64,000 nucleotides of DNA. Origin: Rhododendron vialii (lineage: Eukaryota > Streptophyta > Magnoliopsida > Ericales > Ericaceae). The DNA lies in NCBI RefSeq assembly GCF_030253575.1, contig NC_080569.1, positions 3,287,501-3,351,500 on the forward strand, given 5' to 3'. Shown here in pieces: positions 34,808-46,490 of this stretch; the first letter of the stretch is position 1, and every line of letters starts with the position of its first letter. Below the pieces are notes generated by a model, which worked only from the letters and a program-made list of their open reading frames with translations, did not search any database and was not told the origin of the DNA. The position numbers were made by a program, and so were the translations under genes.

Positions 34808-37800
34808 TCAAGATGGAACAACCTTATTTAAACCTGCAGATTCGAGCATAGGCAGCATTTCAGAAATGACCTTTTGCAGGGGAACTCGGTTGCACCGAGT
34901 ATTGCTTCCATTTAAAACCATTCTGGATAGAAACGTAATTTCCTGAGAATCCAAGTTTTCATTCATTAGGTCGTTCCAGAATTTGTCATCCTCGTTAAGG
35001 TTTTCGTCCTTCACGAGTTCAATGACTTGCTTTAGGGTTGCGACGTTCCTACCAGCACCGCAACCCATGGCAGTTGCAGCCCCCACTGCATTTGCAATTG
35101 TTAATATATTAACAGTGGGCATATTGTGTATAAAACCAAACGCAATAGCAGCTACGAAACTATCTCCACACCCAACAGTGTCGACAACGTTCACCTGTTA
35201 AAGTTCCAGAATACCAACAACGTTTAGATCACATACTCAACGAAAAAAAATGAAAATATTCAACAAAATAGATGAACAGAAAACAGCTCCAGGGCGTCCA
35301 AAATATTTGTCATAAACTTAAAAAATATCCACAGTTATTTCATGCCATCTCTTTATGAAAAAGAAAACAGAGGAGGAAATACCCCAAACACAATTTCGAA
35401 ACAAAAACGGAACAGGAGATTGTAAAGCATAAAGATTACAAGACATGATGTGGACATCAATGGTGAATTAGTCTGATGCGACTAAAATTCCCACCACGAA
35501 AAAGAATTTTAAAAATGCACCATAATAGCATCAAGCCATAAATAAAAAGAAACAAGGATACTAACTTTTACGCATGAGAAAGTATTTGTGCCAACTAATA
35601 CCTTGAATGCAGGCGCACATGATATGCTTGACGTGGTGATTAAAATTGAACCCCTTGCACCCATTTTGACAATCACCCATTTCGTTCGTAACCCTTTCTT
35701 CAGCAACTCCTGCCCAGCCAGCACTGGGTTTCTAATGCCAGTCAATGATTCCGCCTAGCGCATAATCAAGATGGTCAAAAGCTATAATAAAGACCACAAG
35801 TCCACTACTTTAAAAGCGAGGAAATAGCAGGCACAAACAAAATGCAGGTACAGTGCCACACTCATTAAAATCGTTGAATGTGGCAAGGGGAGGGAGAATC
35901 TATGGAAGGTAGAAGTCAAAACCTCCTCAGAAGTCAGAAGAAGAACATCACTCATCCTCAAAAACTTGCCAAATGCTTTTTGCTCTTCAGGTGTTCCAGC
36001 AGAAAGGCTCTTTCCCCGTGGTCCAGGATCGAAGAAAACTGAGGTGCCCACTTCCACTGCATACTCTAAAGCAGATATAATCAACCCAGGGGAAAGCTCA
36101 TCAAAACCATAACCATTGCAGAACAGGATCTTTGACTTTTTTACAGCCATCTTTGCTTTGCTCGACAATTTACTCATCCAACTGAATGCAGGCTCCTCAC
36201 TAAAATCAGCTCGACTGGTAGAAAAAGGTTATGTGTTCATATACACCATTCCATGACAATATTATGGCAACAAGTATCTACTTAGGAATGAACTTCATAA
36301 AGGACTATTCTTCAAGACAAACCACAACCATAAATCTTGGATAAAAGTCTACCTGCAAAACCCGTGTCTTTGCAAAGAATCAACCAAAACCCAGCATAAA
36401 AGTGTTTCATATGCGGCTCCAGAACATTCAACGTCATTATCATCACTCATTCCAACCGTGCTAATTCCCTCCTCATGAAGCACATCTAAGAGGAAGCGTC
36501 CATAAATTTCATTACCCACATGACCGATCGCCGTACAAGAAAGTCCTAGTCTTGCTGCCGCTATAGCCATATTGCAGTTTCCACCAGCTTCCCAGAATTT
36601 CTAGTTGCAAAACCAGGAAGAAAAGAAAGAAAAAAAAAAAACTAAAAACTTCAAACTGCAAAAAGAGATGGGAACATTCCAAGGGCATTGAAAGATTCTT
36701 AAGCGTCTGAAAATTTGTCGAAGGGTACAAACGAGTAGGAGTTTAGGACCATAGCCTCTCCAGTTGTTGTGTTTCATCAACAATCAAAAGATCATGAATT
36801 TAAATTTCACTACCTCATGTTTACAGTCATTCCCTATGAGAAACCTGAAAGTGTGTGGTAGCTTTTCCCTGTAGTGATGCTTAGTAGACGTCAGTTACCT
36901 TTTCAAATAATCTGAGCTTTCGCATCACATTTTGTTTAAGTTCTGATCGTCTATGTCCTATACTAAGTCACATAATTCACGTGCGCGAGCAAATGTGGGA
37001 GCATGAGTGTGAAAACGTCTCTGAAACACATCTTAACCTACTAAATACGCGAGAGCGAGAATTGAGAGTGGGAGCGCAATGCGAGGATTGAGAGTAGGAA
37101 CGCGGGACATTTTGAAGGATTACGTACTCCTATATCACCAGGTGTCTATGTGCACTTGTACGATTAATGCAGGCATTCCTTGCCATCATATGTTAATTCA
37201 GTGGGATAATACAGGGGTCGACACAAAGAGAAAATGTTAGTTCAGAGGAATGATACAGGGTTGACACAAGAGAGGATGTAGTACGAGGTAAAGTTTTAGT
37301 GAAGCAACTTTTGCATCTTTACAGCTTAGCCATCATCTTATTTCAGGTTCAATGTGGACACTTTAGCTTAATTAACTTTTAGAAACGCGTGAGAAACTGA
37401 TGGAATAATGAGTTTCTATTGCACTGATTCCATCATAATTCACTTGCATTGTGATGTCATGAATAAACAGAAAGGAAAAATCCTGCTTACAAATACCGAG
37501 GTGTGTATTGCAATATGGAGTATTATCCGGATAGATACTGCACTAAAAAGGTTGCACAAGTTGAGAAACCGACCATTGTCATGTTTAAAGTAACAGGGAA
37601 TTATTCTTCTTTCTCATTACAACATCAGAAACTAACTCATCGGGTGACATAAATTCCATTTGCAGCTTTTTGCATAAGCAGGGTATAGTTAAAGAATCTT
37701 GTCAAAGTGGATGAAAAACTAGAATTTTTCCATTAGAGCCACAGAAATTCATCTAGATAGAATTAAAGCTCAACCCCCGAACAATTCCAAAGAAAATAAA

Positions 37801-38481
37801 AGAAAAAAAATCCATATCTTGCTCACAAGTGGACAAAAGCTTCACATTTTAACGGTTCTGCTAATCACAACATTCCTCTAGGCAAACACAATGGCAACGG
37901 TTAGAATTTCAATGAACTTTTCACAGATATTATTGACCTTGCACAGATATATCCACATACATCTATTACATATATCAATGTGCTTTTTGGCACATTAAGC
38001 GCCGCCCAATGGGCTTTGGTTAGCATTTTCCGATTATTTATCAGTTGAAAAAACAAAGCAATCAAAGACAGAACTGTCAGTTATATCAAAACTCTATCAA
38101 AATTGAAAAACCAACCTTATCAGGTGGAGACTTGGACAACCGCTCCATGTAATCCATTCGTTCATCAAAGGAGTCCGGGGGCAAATTGGGGACATTCAGC
38201 ACGATATCGACGCACAGATTTCCAAGAGTGGCCACGTCAATTTCTTTTACTACCTCAAATCTCTCCCCATCACCAGAATTTCGCGAATTTGGTCGGAGTT
38301 TGGGAACCGAAGAGATTTCTTCGACTCCCTGGCAGTTGCAAATCCAAGAGTGGGACTTGTTGTGGTGCGAAGCGGTTGGGAAAATGGCGCGAATGAGCCT
38401 AGGGTTTTGGAGGAAGATTGGGTGCGGGGATAGTCCATAGGGTTTGATTGGGGGTTCGAGGGTTGTGCTGTGGTGATGCAT
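34808..38481 (-). CDS. pfkB-type carbohydrate kinase (At1g06730-like), probably organelle-targeted
   Basis: Five exons on the minus strand keep frame: 38116-38481, 36353-36600, 35923-36214, 35602-35754, 34808-35194; 481 aa. The first 60-75 residues are rich in Ser, Pro, Arg and poor in acids, like a plastid or mitochondrial transit peptide. The core starts at EIDVATLGNLCVDIVLNVPN. The sugar-binding Gly pair is in FWEAGGNCNMAIAAARLG (about 124-140), and the second pfkB signature is DTVGCGDSFVAA (358-369), with Asp364 the expected catalytic base; the usual DTxGAGD has Cys for Ala. FFDPGPRG and VIVKMGARGS are further family motifs. Known: the family phosphorylates sugars or nucleosides; the substrate of this clade is not assigned, so none is claimed. 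The gene beside MUG also occurs in Arabidopsis (At1g06730/At1g06740). A GA run sits 20 bp above the ATG. Confidence 0.9.
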
Positions 38482-38500
38482 TCAGATAATGGTATGGTGC

Positions 38501-38518
38501 AGAGAGAGAGAGAGAGAG
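38501..38518 (-). repeat. (GA)n tract in pfkB 5' leader
   Basis: An 18-bp GA run, CT on the sense strand, 20 bp before the ATG. A second GAGAGAGA lies at 38,532-38,540. Confidence 0.75.
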
Positions 38519-39506
38519 GTTGATTGAGTTGGAGAGAGAGAAGGGAGAGAGGACGTGCTTTATTGAGTGACGAAAATCGTCAAAAAGAACTTCCGTTTGA
38601 CAAAAAAAAAAATCGTGAGAAAGGTTTAATACGATGATTGATGGGTTTGTTTTTCACACAATGAACAATAGTTCGTTTTTTGGAGTTAGATGGCGAGAAA
38701 GTAAGTAATTTCTTATTAACTCTCTAGTCTCGAGATAAATAATTTGTCTTTGACCGAATCAGAAATAAAAATTAGTTGAGGTATTTATAAACTAGCTCAA
38801 ACACCCTGTCGAAGCAAAAAGAAAAAGTTGAAGAAAAATCGTCAGAAGGCAGAACGGGTGAACGAAATTTAGGGGGTCCTTTGGCCAACTTGCCGCTGCC
38901 AACTTTGAATTATTCTCCACCACTGTTGGATTCTCGGACTATTTTTAAAACTTTTATGAAATTAAGATTCTTTAATTAACTTCAAATTAACATGTGCCCC
39001 TTTTGTAATTCCAATTTTGGGTGTCGAAATAACTTTGCAAAAAATAGGACTTGCACGCTTCATAAGAAGCTTCAAGCCTGAAAATGACCTTGATCTTACT
39101 TTGATATTGAAACCATTTTTCTACGGCCTTGTAAGTCAGGGCCGATCTATAAGATCTCCGGTTCGCTTAAATTAATGGCAAGCTTTTAGACGTAGATGAA
39201 AGCCGTCCCATGGGAAGGAGGGCCCCCTTCCATGAAGAACATCACGAAGTGCCTACAAGCGAACGCATGTCATGACTAAGATGAACGGTCTGGATGACCT
39301 AGTCTCTAAACTTTCTAAACTTTTATGCACTTTAAATCATCGACGTGGATTGCTCCCATCGACTAGAAGAGAAGCTGTGTCCAGAAGAATCATAAAGATA
39401 TCGTATGTCATCCATTGAGTAATATTCTGTTTTACAACCAATAGGAAAAAGTGTTAATAAAGGATATGATGCTATTCTTTAAGTTGGTTGTGCTTTGTTT
39501 TAGCTT
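38519..39506. other. Interval between pfkB and INDH, with a SINE fragment
   Basis: Contains the pfkB promoter side and the INDH 3' UTR. About 38,690-38,815 is the 3' half of the SINE family seen at 33,805 (AAATTAGTTGAGGTATTTAT then CTAGCTCAAACACCC). GGAAGGAGGGCCCCCTTCC near 39,220 is a short palindrome. Confidence 0.5.
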
Positions 39507-42500
39507 TCACAGGTTTATCTCCGGCCGGAGGAGTTGTTTCTTGGACAATTCTTGAAGTCTGCTTACAACTTTCTGAGCCACATCGCTATATGCTCTGGAG
39601 ACTGTCGAGTCGGGATTTGCTAGTACTACAGGGACACCTTCATCAGAACAACTTCTGATCTCCACCTCCAATGGTATCTGAAAAAGTAAAAACCGAACGA
39701 ATTAGAGCATGTTAATCCAGCATGCATCTGATTTCTTGCAAGAGCATTAGTAAGGAGAATTGGCGGAGTCAATGTAAACTTTCCAAGCAATGTTCCATTG
39801 AAGGAGTTGTTGTGAATCAGAGTACCAAAGGTTTTCGTCAGATTTCAGTATTCAATTTGTACCAAAATGAGTCAGAAAAATTTCCTCATAGAAGATCCTT
39901 CAACAGCTAAACTCAAAACAATCTGAAGCGGATATAAAAATAGGCTAAATACACAGGAACACCGGACAGCACAGGTTCAGAAGCATTCTAGATATGGGGT
40001 AAAAATATGTTTCAAACATGGACGTACAACTGGTAAGAGCACATAAATAGGAATACATACCTCCCCAAGAAATGACAAACCCATTTCATCAGCTGCTTTA
40101 CGAGCTCCTCCTTTCCCAAAAATGTGCCAAGGTTCACCACAATGCGGGCATTTAAAGGAGCTCATGTTCTCTAGGACTCCCAGAATCTGTGAAGCAATCA
40201 GACTTTTCAGAAAAATGGCATGAAACAGCCGAGTTCAACTCATTCATCTTAAAGTGAGCCAAAGTATCATTGCATTGAAATCTACAACCGTTTTCCCGAA
40301 ATGTGCGAAATCAATTAGCAATAAGTACCGAGCTACACTACACGTTAACGGTTCATCTGGCACAATGGAGGACAAAATTCAAGATGGACACAACACTACT
40401 TGCTGGGTTGAGTTGATGTACAAGTGAAGCACTTTGAACCTTGAACCAAACTAAGCCAACAGAAAATGAAGGTAAAGAGAGCAACTACTCGTAACCACAA
40501 CTTACGACAATGAAAACACATATTCATCACTATCAGCAAAACTTAACCCAGCAAGACAACCGAATTCCCTCTTGCAAAATCTTCAAATGCTAAACCAGAC
40601 AAACAAACTTTTGGAGGTACAGAACCTCAAAGGAAAGCATCCAAAGGGACGAGCGAGTCACTAGATCTGATTGATAAAAAACTCCCTAACTACATCTTAC
40701 AAGAATATGCATCATCATAGGAGCCAAAAGAACGATAGAATGCTCACTTCAGAAGAAGTAGAAATGGTAGCCTTGCATGAAACCATATGGGGAACAAAAC
40801 AATGTTTAGTATTTACAAGAATGAAATTTATACCACGACAATTAAGCAAGTAATACATCACCTAAGATTGAAATTAGAGATGCACCATTTAAGTCAAACT
40901 TCTACTAGAACAATGAGGCAACAAAACATATTTAAAGATAATTGTGCACAAGAAATGATCATACGGGAACATGGACTTTAGAGAACATATTAACACCCCT
41001 CCGAGCGTCCATTAAGGCAATATCTTGAGGAGTTGAAACAATCAAGGCACCTATAAGGACTCAAAATGGTTAGATTTACAAGTGCAGTGATTTTACCCAA
41101 AATCTTAACAACAACAAAGAAGACAACACATCTAACAGGGTTTCACTAAACACCTGAACCGAAGCAAGAAAACAAATAAATGGACACCATTAATGATTGT
41201 ATCCACAGCCTCTCACACACAGTCAGACCCACACATTTGAATGCAAAAACCTTATCTTGTAGTATGAATGCAAAAACCTTATCTTGTTAGCAAGACAACA
41301 TTACCTCATAAAGATAATGGATGCGCAAATCATACAAAATGTAAAACCACGAAGCCGTCTACAAAATCAGATAAAATAATTTTATTGACCAGAGGTTTCA
41401 GCATGATGTAAGTAAATATCACTTCCCGCATTACTTGTTACATGGAAATTCACTAACACAACCCAACGCAAAACAAAAATAGACAGAGACAAAAAGATTG
41501 TAGACAACAACAAACCTAAACAAAACAGATACCCTAAAACAGCTATTATGGAAACCCTCGCATAAGTTTGAGCATAAATAAGTTACAAATGTAAAATCAT
41601 CCCTTCTTTCCTTTGGTTCATAAGTAGATGTACATGTACCATTACTTTCGACGTTGAGATATTCAGAGTAGTAATATTTAAATGAAGGAAACAAATTCTT
41701 GGACCATTACCGGCTACCCAATAACTGAGGCAAGCCCTAGAGTGTTTTAATGAAACTCAACCTACTAACTGTAAATCTTCAAGTAAAAAGTATCAAAACC
41801 TCTATAACTTTTCCTATATTCGTTTATCTACCTGATAATTGCAACCTCTGAGAAATAGATATTTGAGCATCACCGGTCCCAGGCGGCATATCCACCACGA
41901 GAATGTCAAGTTTTCCCCAATCGACTCCCCTCGACATCTGTTCAAGAGCTTTCATCACCTGAAGCCACAAATACAAAAGAAGTTCTACTTAAAGCACAAA
42001 CACTTAATAGTCAAGTATGTTTGATAGCTTAGTCCAAAACATATAGTTAAGTTACCAATAGTCCCAAAAGTTTAAGCTACTAGGAAATGGGCAAATAATG
42101 AATATCAAGCTATTTAACACCCTCCCTCACGTGCAACCACATCTTGCATGTGAAGATGCAAACATCTATACATTATGCGAAAGAATGCAAACGTGTTCTT
42201 ACGATAAATGCTAGAGCTTCTACAGGGTTCCATGAAGTCAGAGGCATTAGTGAAGGGGGGAATAAGCTTAAAAGGGGAGAAAGATAATGCAAACGGTAAA
42301 AAAATGCAAACAGAGAGACTTGAACCCAAGACCTCTCGCAACTGGAGCTCTGATACAATGTTAAGTTACCAATAGTCCCAAAAGCTTAAGCTATTAGGAA
42401 ATGGGCCCAACAATGATATCAAGCTAATTAACACATATGAACAATAAAGTCCTTCCGAAGGAGTCTAACCAATTTAGAGCACAAATACTCAACTTACTAC

Positions 42501-44447
42501 AGGAAATAAAATAGAACAATAAAGTGACAAAAGTGGGAAGAAAAAGCTGAAAATCGGAAACAAAAATAGTAAAGACATACCATAGGGCCTCTCCACACGA
42601 TTGGAGCATAATCCTCCACTAGAAATCCCATTGACATACACTTGACTCCATAATTTTCAACTGGAATCATTTTCTTACCTGCAAGAGGGAAAGTATATGG
42701 AACAATATAACTCAAGACATTGTCATAATAGAATGCAAGAGGCACCAACTAATCTTATCCAGCACCAATCTCACACACTCTCATAATAGAATGCCAGAGG
42801 CACCAACTAATCTTATCCAGCACCAATCACACACACTCCCGCTAAAACAATAATGCATATATAATGAAGCAACATGCTAGAAATTGCTTGCTTAGGAAAG
42901 GAAAAAAGTCAAGGACATTAAATCGTTCAAATGTGAACACCAAATCAAACACAAGTCTCTATCTATTAACCTGTTATAATAGGACTACCCTTGGCATTTC
43001 AATAGGATACACAGAAAGTACGTCACATCATTCATGACAGGGATTCTGATGGAACATCTAAGGACAAATCCATATGATTAAAAACCATCACCTTCAGAGA
43101 CTTCAGGCTTTCCGTGGAGCTTCATCATAGTAGGAATTGATGGCCCGTACACATCGGCATCGAGCAACCCAACCTTAAGTTGACAACTATTGGCAAGTGC
43201 CACAGCCAAATTAACTGCAAAATCCACAATGCACAAAGGCACATTTGTAATCATAGTCAAGCAAATATTCAAGGCACTCATTCAATAACTAAGGACCATA
43301 GAGTATTGTCAAACACGTATAGATGATAGAAGTTTTAACATATTCCAACACTCCACCATCAGATCTCAAAGTTTTTTAAACTTGCTCACGCTCAACATCT
43401 AACCTTATTAACGGAAAACAATAGACACAAAGGCGTTAACTAACTTAGCTAATTGCACCCAAAATAATCCTCTAGTCGGAAACCCCTGTTGCATATAACC
43501 TTTGATGACGAGCAATTCGAGAAAGCGGTTACATAGAACCCACTCCCCAGTTTCATCTTTATTACAATGACAGCCCAACATAAAAGCGCACTAAACTAAC
43601 AAATTCTTGTCTTACGCATAAGCCAAAAGCGCAATAAGTTCAGAAATAACCGCGGAATTTGCCCGTTTCCCCAAACAAATCAATTAAACCTAAACCAGTC
43701 TTGGGTAGGGCTACAAAATACAAATGAACCAAGCCGCCCGAACCTCATTTCATTAACAGGTCATTTAAACTCGTTTAATTGATAAGCTGACAATCTCAAG
43801 CCTTATTATTAAGCTCGGCACTATATTATTTTTATAGGATTGAGGCTTGTACATGCATATAGCACCTATATTTGCACACAAAAAAAAAAACCTTTAATTC
43901 TGCAGCAGTAACCCGTAGCAAGGCAGCAAAAACGAACGTATAATTCCTTTGGCTCGTTAAGGCTCGGAAGCCGGTTTAAGCTCGTCTCCAGCCTCAGCCA
44001 GCTCAGCTGGAGCTCAGTTCAATAAGTTCTAATTGAGCTCAATGAGCATGACAGCACTAAAACCCAGCTCGGCTCGGCTTGTTTGCAATAACCTAGGACA
44101 ATAGGATACATAAATAAAGATAGACGGAGACAACGAGAGAGAGAGAATACCAGCAGTGGTGGACTTGCCAACGCCGCCTTTACCGGAAGCAACGGCGATG
44201 ATGTCTTGTACCCCCTCAAGCTTGAGGCTTTGGGCAGTCCCTACTGCCTGCCCACTTTGCACTGCAAAACCCCTAAAACCTCCGCCACCAGCTCCACGTT
44301 TCTTCTTCAAAAAACCCAACGACCCATTTTGGGAGAAAAAGAGAAATGGACAGTTAATTTATTTTAGGAAAAAACAACCAACAAATAATTTGGAATTCGA
44401 CAAACCATGTTATAACTTACGACGCAAGATCTCAGGAAATTCGTCAT
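39507..44447 (-). CDS. INDH: INDH: mitochondrial NUBPL/Ind1-type Fe-S scaffold P-loop ATPase
   Basis: Eight exons on the minus strand keep frame: 44421-44447, 44151-44304 (acceptor could be 3 bp lower), 43092-43214, 42581-42678, 41832-41958, 40965-41050, 40061-40186, 39507-39677; 303 aa. The first exon is only nine codons (MTNFLRSCV). The Arg/Gly/Ala-rich N-terminus resembles a mitochondrial presequence. The deviant Walker [10 protein letters not shown] is at 50-58, followed by [16 protein letters not shown], the Walker B-like [27 protein letters not shown], and the Fe-S-binding CPHC (218-221) of the Mrp/NBP35 family. Known: INDH (At4g19540 in Arabidopsis, as I recall) is needed for mitochondrial complex I and translation. 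Length and motifs fit that clade rather than cytosolic NBP35, which has an N-terminal four-Cys extension absent here, or plastid HCF101, which is longer. Intron 4 carries a TRIM retroelement. Confidence 0.92.
42045..42433 (-). mobile_element. TRIM (miniature LTR retroelement), looks structurally whole
   Basis: Two 75-bp direct repeats (42045-42119 and 42359-42433) flank a 239-bp interior in INDH intron 4. In minus orientation the LTR begins TGTTAATTAGC and ends CTTAACA. It is followed directly by TTGTATCAGAGCTC (42345-42358), an initiator-Met tRNA primer-binding site, and the other LTR is preceded by the purine tract AGGGAGGG (42120-42127). CATAT occurs on both sides (42040-42044 and 42434-42438) as a 5-bp target duplication. 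There is no coding capacity, as expected for TRIM/SMART elements. The LTRs differ at roughly nine positions by eye, suggesting an age of some millions of years, but 75 bp gives a poor estimate. Confidence 0.88.
42724..42840. repeat. Tandem duplication, two 58-bp copies, in INDH intron 3
   Basis: CATAATAGAATGC begins at 42724 and again at 42782, followed by near-identical GAGGCACCAACTAATCTTAT sequence. It lies just upstream of exon 4. Another 28-bp direct duplication is in intron 5 near 41,239-41,290. Confidence 0.8.
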
Positions 44448-45675
44448 GAATCGATGATCTTCGAGACAAGATCACAAGACCCTGAATTGGGTTTGCTAGG
44501 GAAGGATCCGAAGGAAGATGGGAGGATGGGTTTTGTGGGTTTATGGTTTTTCGACCCATGTAGATTGGGTTTACCGTTTTCGGTAAGTGGATGGCTCGTC
44601 CAGCAAACTTGACCCAACCCATTTTTCAAGGGCTTGGATTTAATTTTCCCATGTCAATTAGTAGGCTCGGTCCAACACTTTTGTGGGTCTAAGGCGAAAT
44701 ATGAATATGAAAGTCTTCTGTCGCTTGGTCAAAAAAGAAAAAGAAAAGTCTTATGTTGAAAAGATTACTTTATTTAGATTTCGTAATCAAGTTTGTTTAA
44801 CATAATTTTTTTTCTTCAATATATGACTATTTCAGTCCACTTACTTAATGTATGACTCTTTATTTAGATTTCGTAATCTGCTTGTGTTTGGATAAAGTAC
44901 GTGAACGTGCATATTTACATGAACGCGCATATTCTCACATCAACTCGAATACCTAATTTAAATTGCATCCAAATGAGACATGATAGTTGAAAGTGATCAT
45001 CATGGGCAGCTATGTTGAAGGGTGGGTGCCTTGGCACCCCTCAGCTTTTGAATTACAATGTATGCATATCCTTAAACTTGCAGTACCTCATTTTGTAGGT
45101 GTCCCGTTAGTCACAAAGCTTACTCGGAATATGTCATAAATAACGAAATAAAAAAGAAGGAAAATATATTTAGTTTTCTTTCAAAATGTTTGTTTCGCAA
45201 TCATGAGGAGAATATAAGATAAGAAAATTACATAGAGATTTTATTTTTTTTTAAATGAGAGATGCCATTGGGTTTATTTCAAGACTGTAAATTCCATCAC
45301 CTTAGGTGGAAAACTTGGATTTTCTACCACCATCAATTGTGGGCCCCACCGTGCGTATAGTATAGTATTCTGAACCGTTCACTTGTAAAGCTTGCAAAGT
45401 AGTACATCTTTACAAAAAAATCAGTTTTATTGGACATGGATAGATATATAAAAAATTGAAGTTTGGTTTTAAAAATCGACGAGTAGATAAGTTTAAAGTT
45501 AAACTATTCATAGCCGTCTATTTTAGATTTAATTTTTAATATACCTATAGATATCCGATAAATATAATTTTTTATGTGAATGTACTACTATGCGGGCCCT
45601 ACAAGATGAATAATTTAGATTACTAAAAAAAAATACACTGTGGGCCCGCAATATGTGGTGAAAACCATGGCCTAA
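44448..45675. other. INDH promoter side and repeat-rich flank
   Basis: The INDH promoter should lie at about 44,450-44,700. CTTTATTTAGATTTCGTAATC-like words occur twice (about 44,769 and 44,858). About 45,298-45,675 may be a decayed MITE, with GTGGGCCCC and GTGGGCCCGC near its two ends in inverted arrangement. Confidence 0.4.
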
Positions 45676-46490
45676 GACTCCGTTCAGTTGTCAAAAATGT
45701 TGTGCAAGAAAGTTATTCTTATGAAAAGTGAAGTAAAGGACAAAGAAATCTATTTTCTTGTGAGTGTTCATTTGACAAAAGAATTTTGCAAGAAAACTAA
45801 AGTTTAATTATTCATTTGCCAGAAAAAAGACACTTACAAGAAACATCTTTATTTTTATTCTCATGGCTATTTCTAAATAAAAGTAACTTTGAGAGTTAAA
45901 TAATGAGCTACCATACTTCAAAAATTAACACATGCGGAACATGTATTTTATCTAATGCAAAGCCTTGACATGAAATGGAAAAATCGGCTTGCAATTTCCC
46001 ATTCAATTTTATATCCTTTGAATTGTCATGCAAATCCCCCTTTCAAATTGACATAATCAGCCGTAAAAAAAAAGCTTAAAAGTAAAGAGATGATAACTAA
46101 ATAAACAAATGTTAAACAATCGTGCTTGATTAGTTGCCAATAAATAAACCAACAAATAATTAGTTAGTAGAAACAAAAAATGAAAACTAGTGACAAGATA
46201 AATAAATACTTTCAAAAATTATACTACCAATTTGGTGAGCAAATCAAATTAGCGCCATTCTCTTTTTTCCATATCCGTCAATTATTTTGGTGTCACACTA
46301 GATAAATTTTTTTTCGTGACGCAAAATCCTATGCTTTTGGTAGGATTATTTTTGCATGAAAGTAAATTTTGCAATAAAACTTTAAAACATGGATCCAACT
46401 ATTTTCCTATTAATTAAATAGTACAAAAGTTATGAAAAAATTGTGGTCTTCCCATCCTTTCCTATCCTTTACTGGTAACTGAACGGGGCC
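45676..46490. mobile_element. PIF/Harbinger-like element with TAA duplication
   Basis: The ends GACTCCGTTCAGTT (45676) and AACTGAACGGGGCC (ending 46490) are inverted repeats and are flanked by TAA at 45673-45675 and 46491-46493. The 815-bp AT-rich interior has no transposase, so it is non-autonomous. Confidence 0.7.

Noticed and set aside
44410-44622. 70-codon frame (MGWVKFAGRAIH...) as the INDH N-terminus
   Set aside because: Joining it to the next exon breaks frame with the P-loop; the short exon 44421-44447 in another frame fits.
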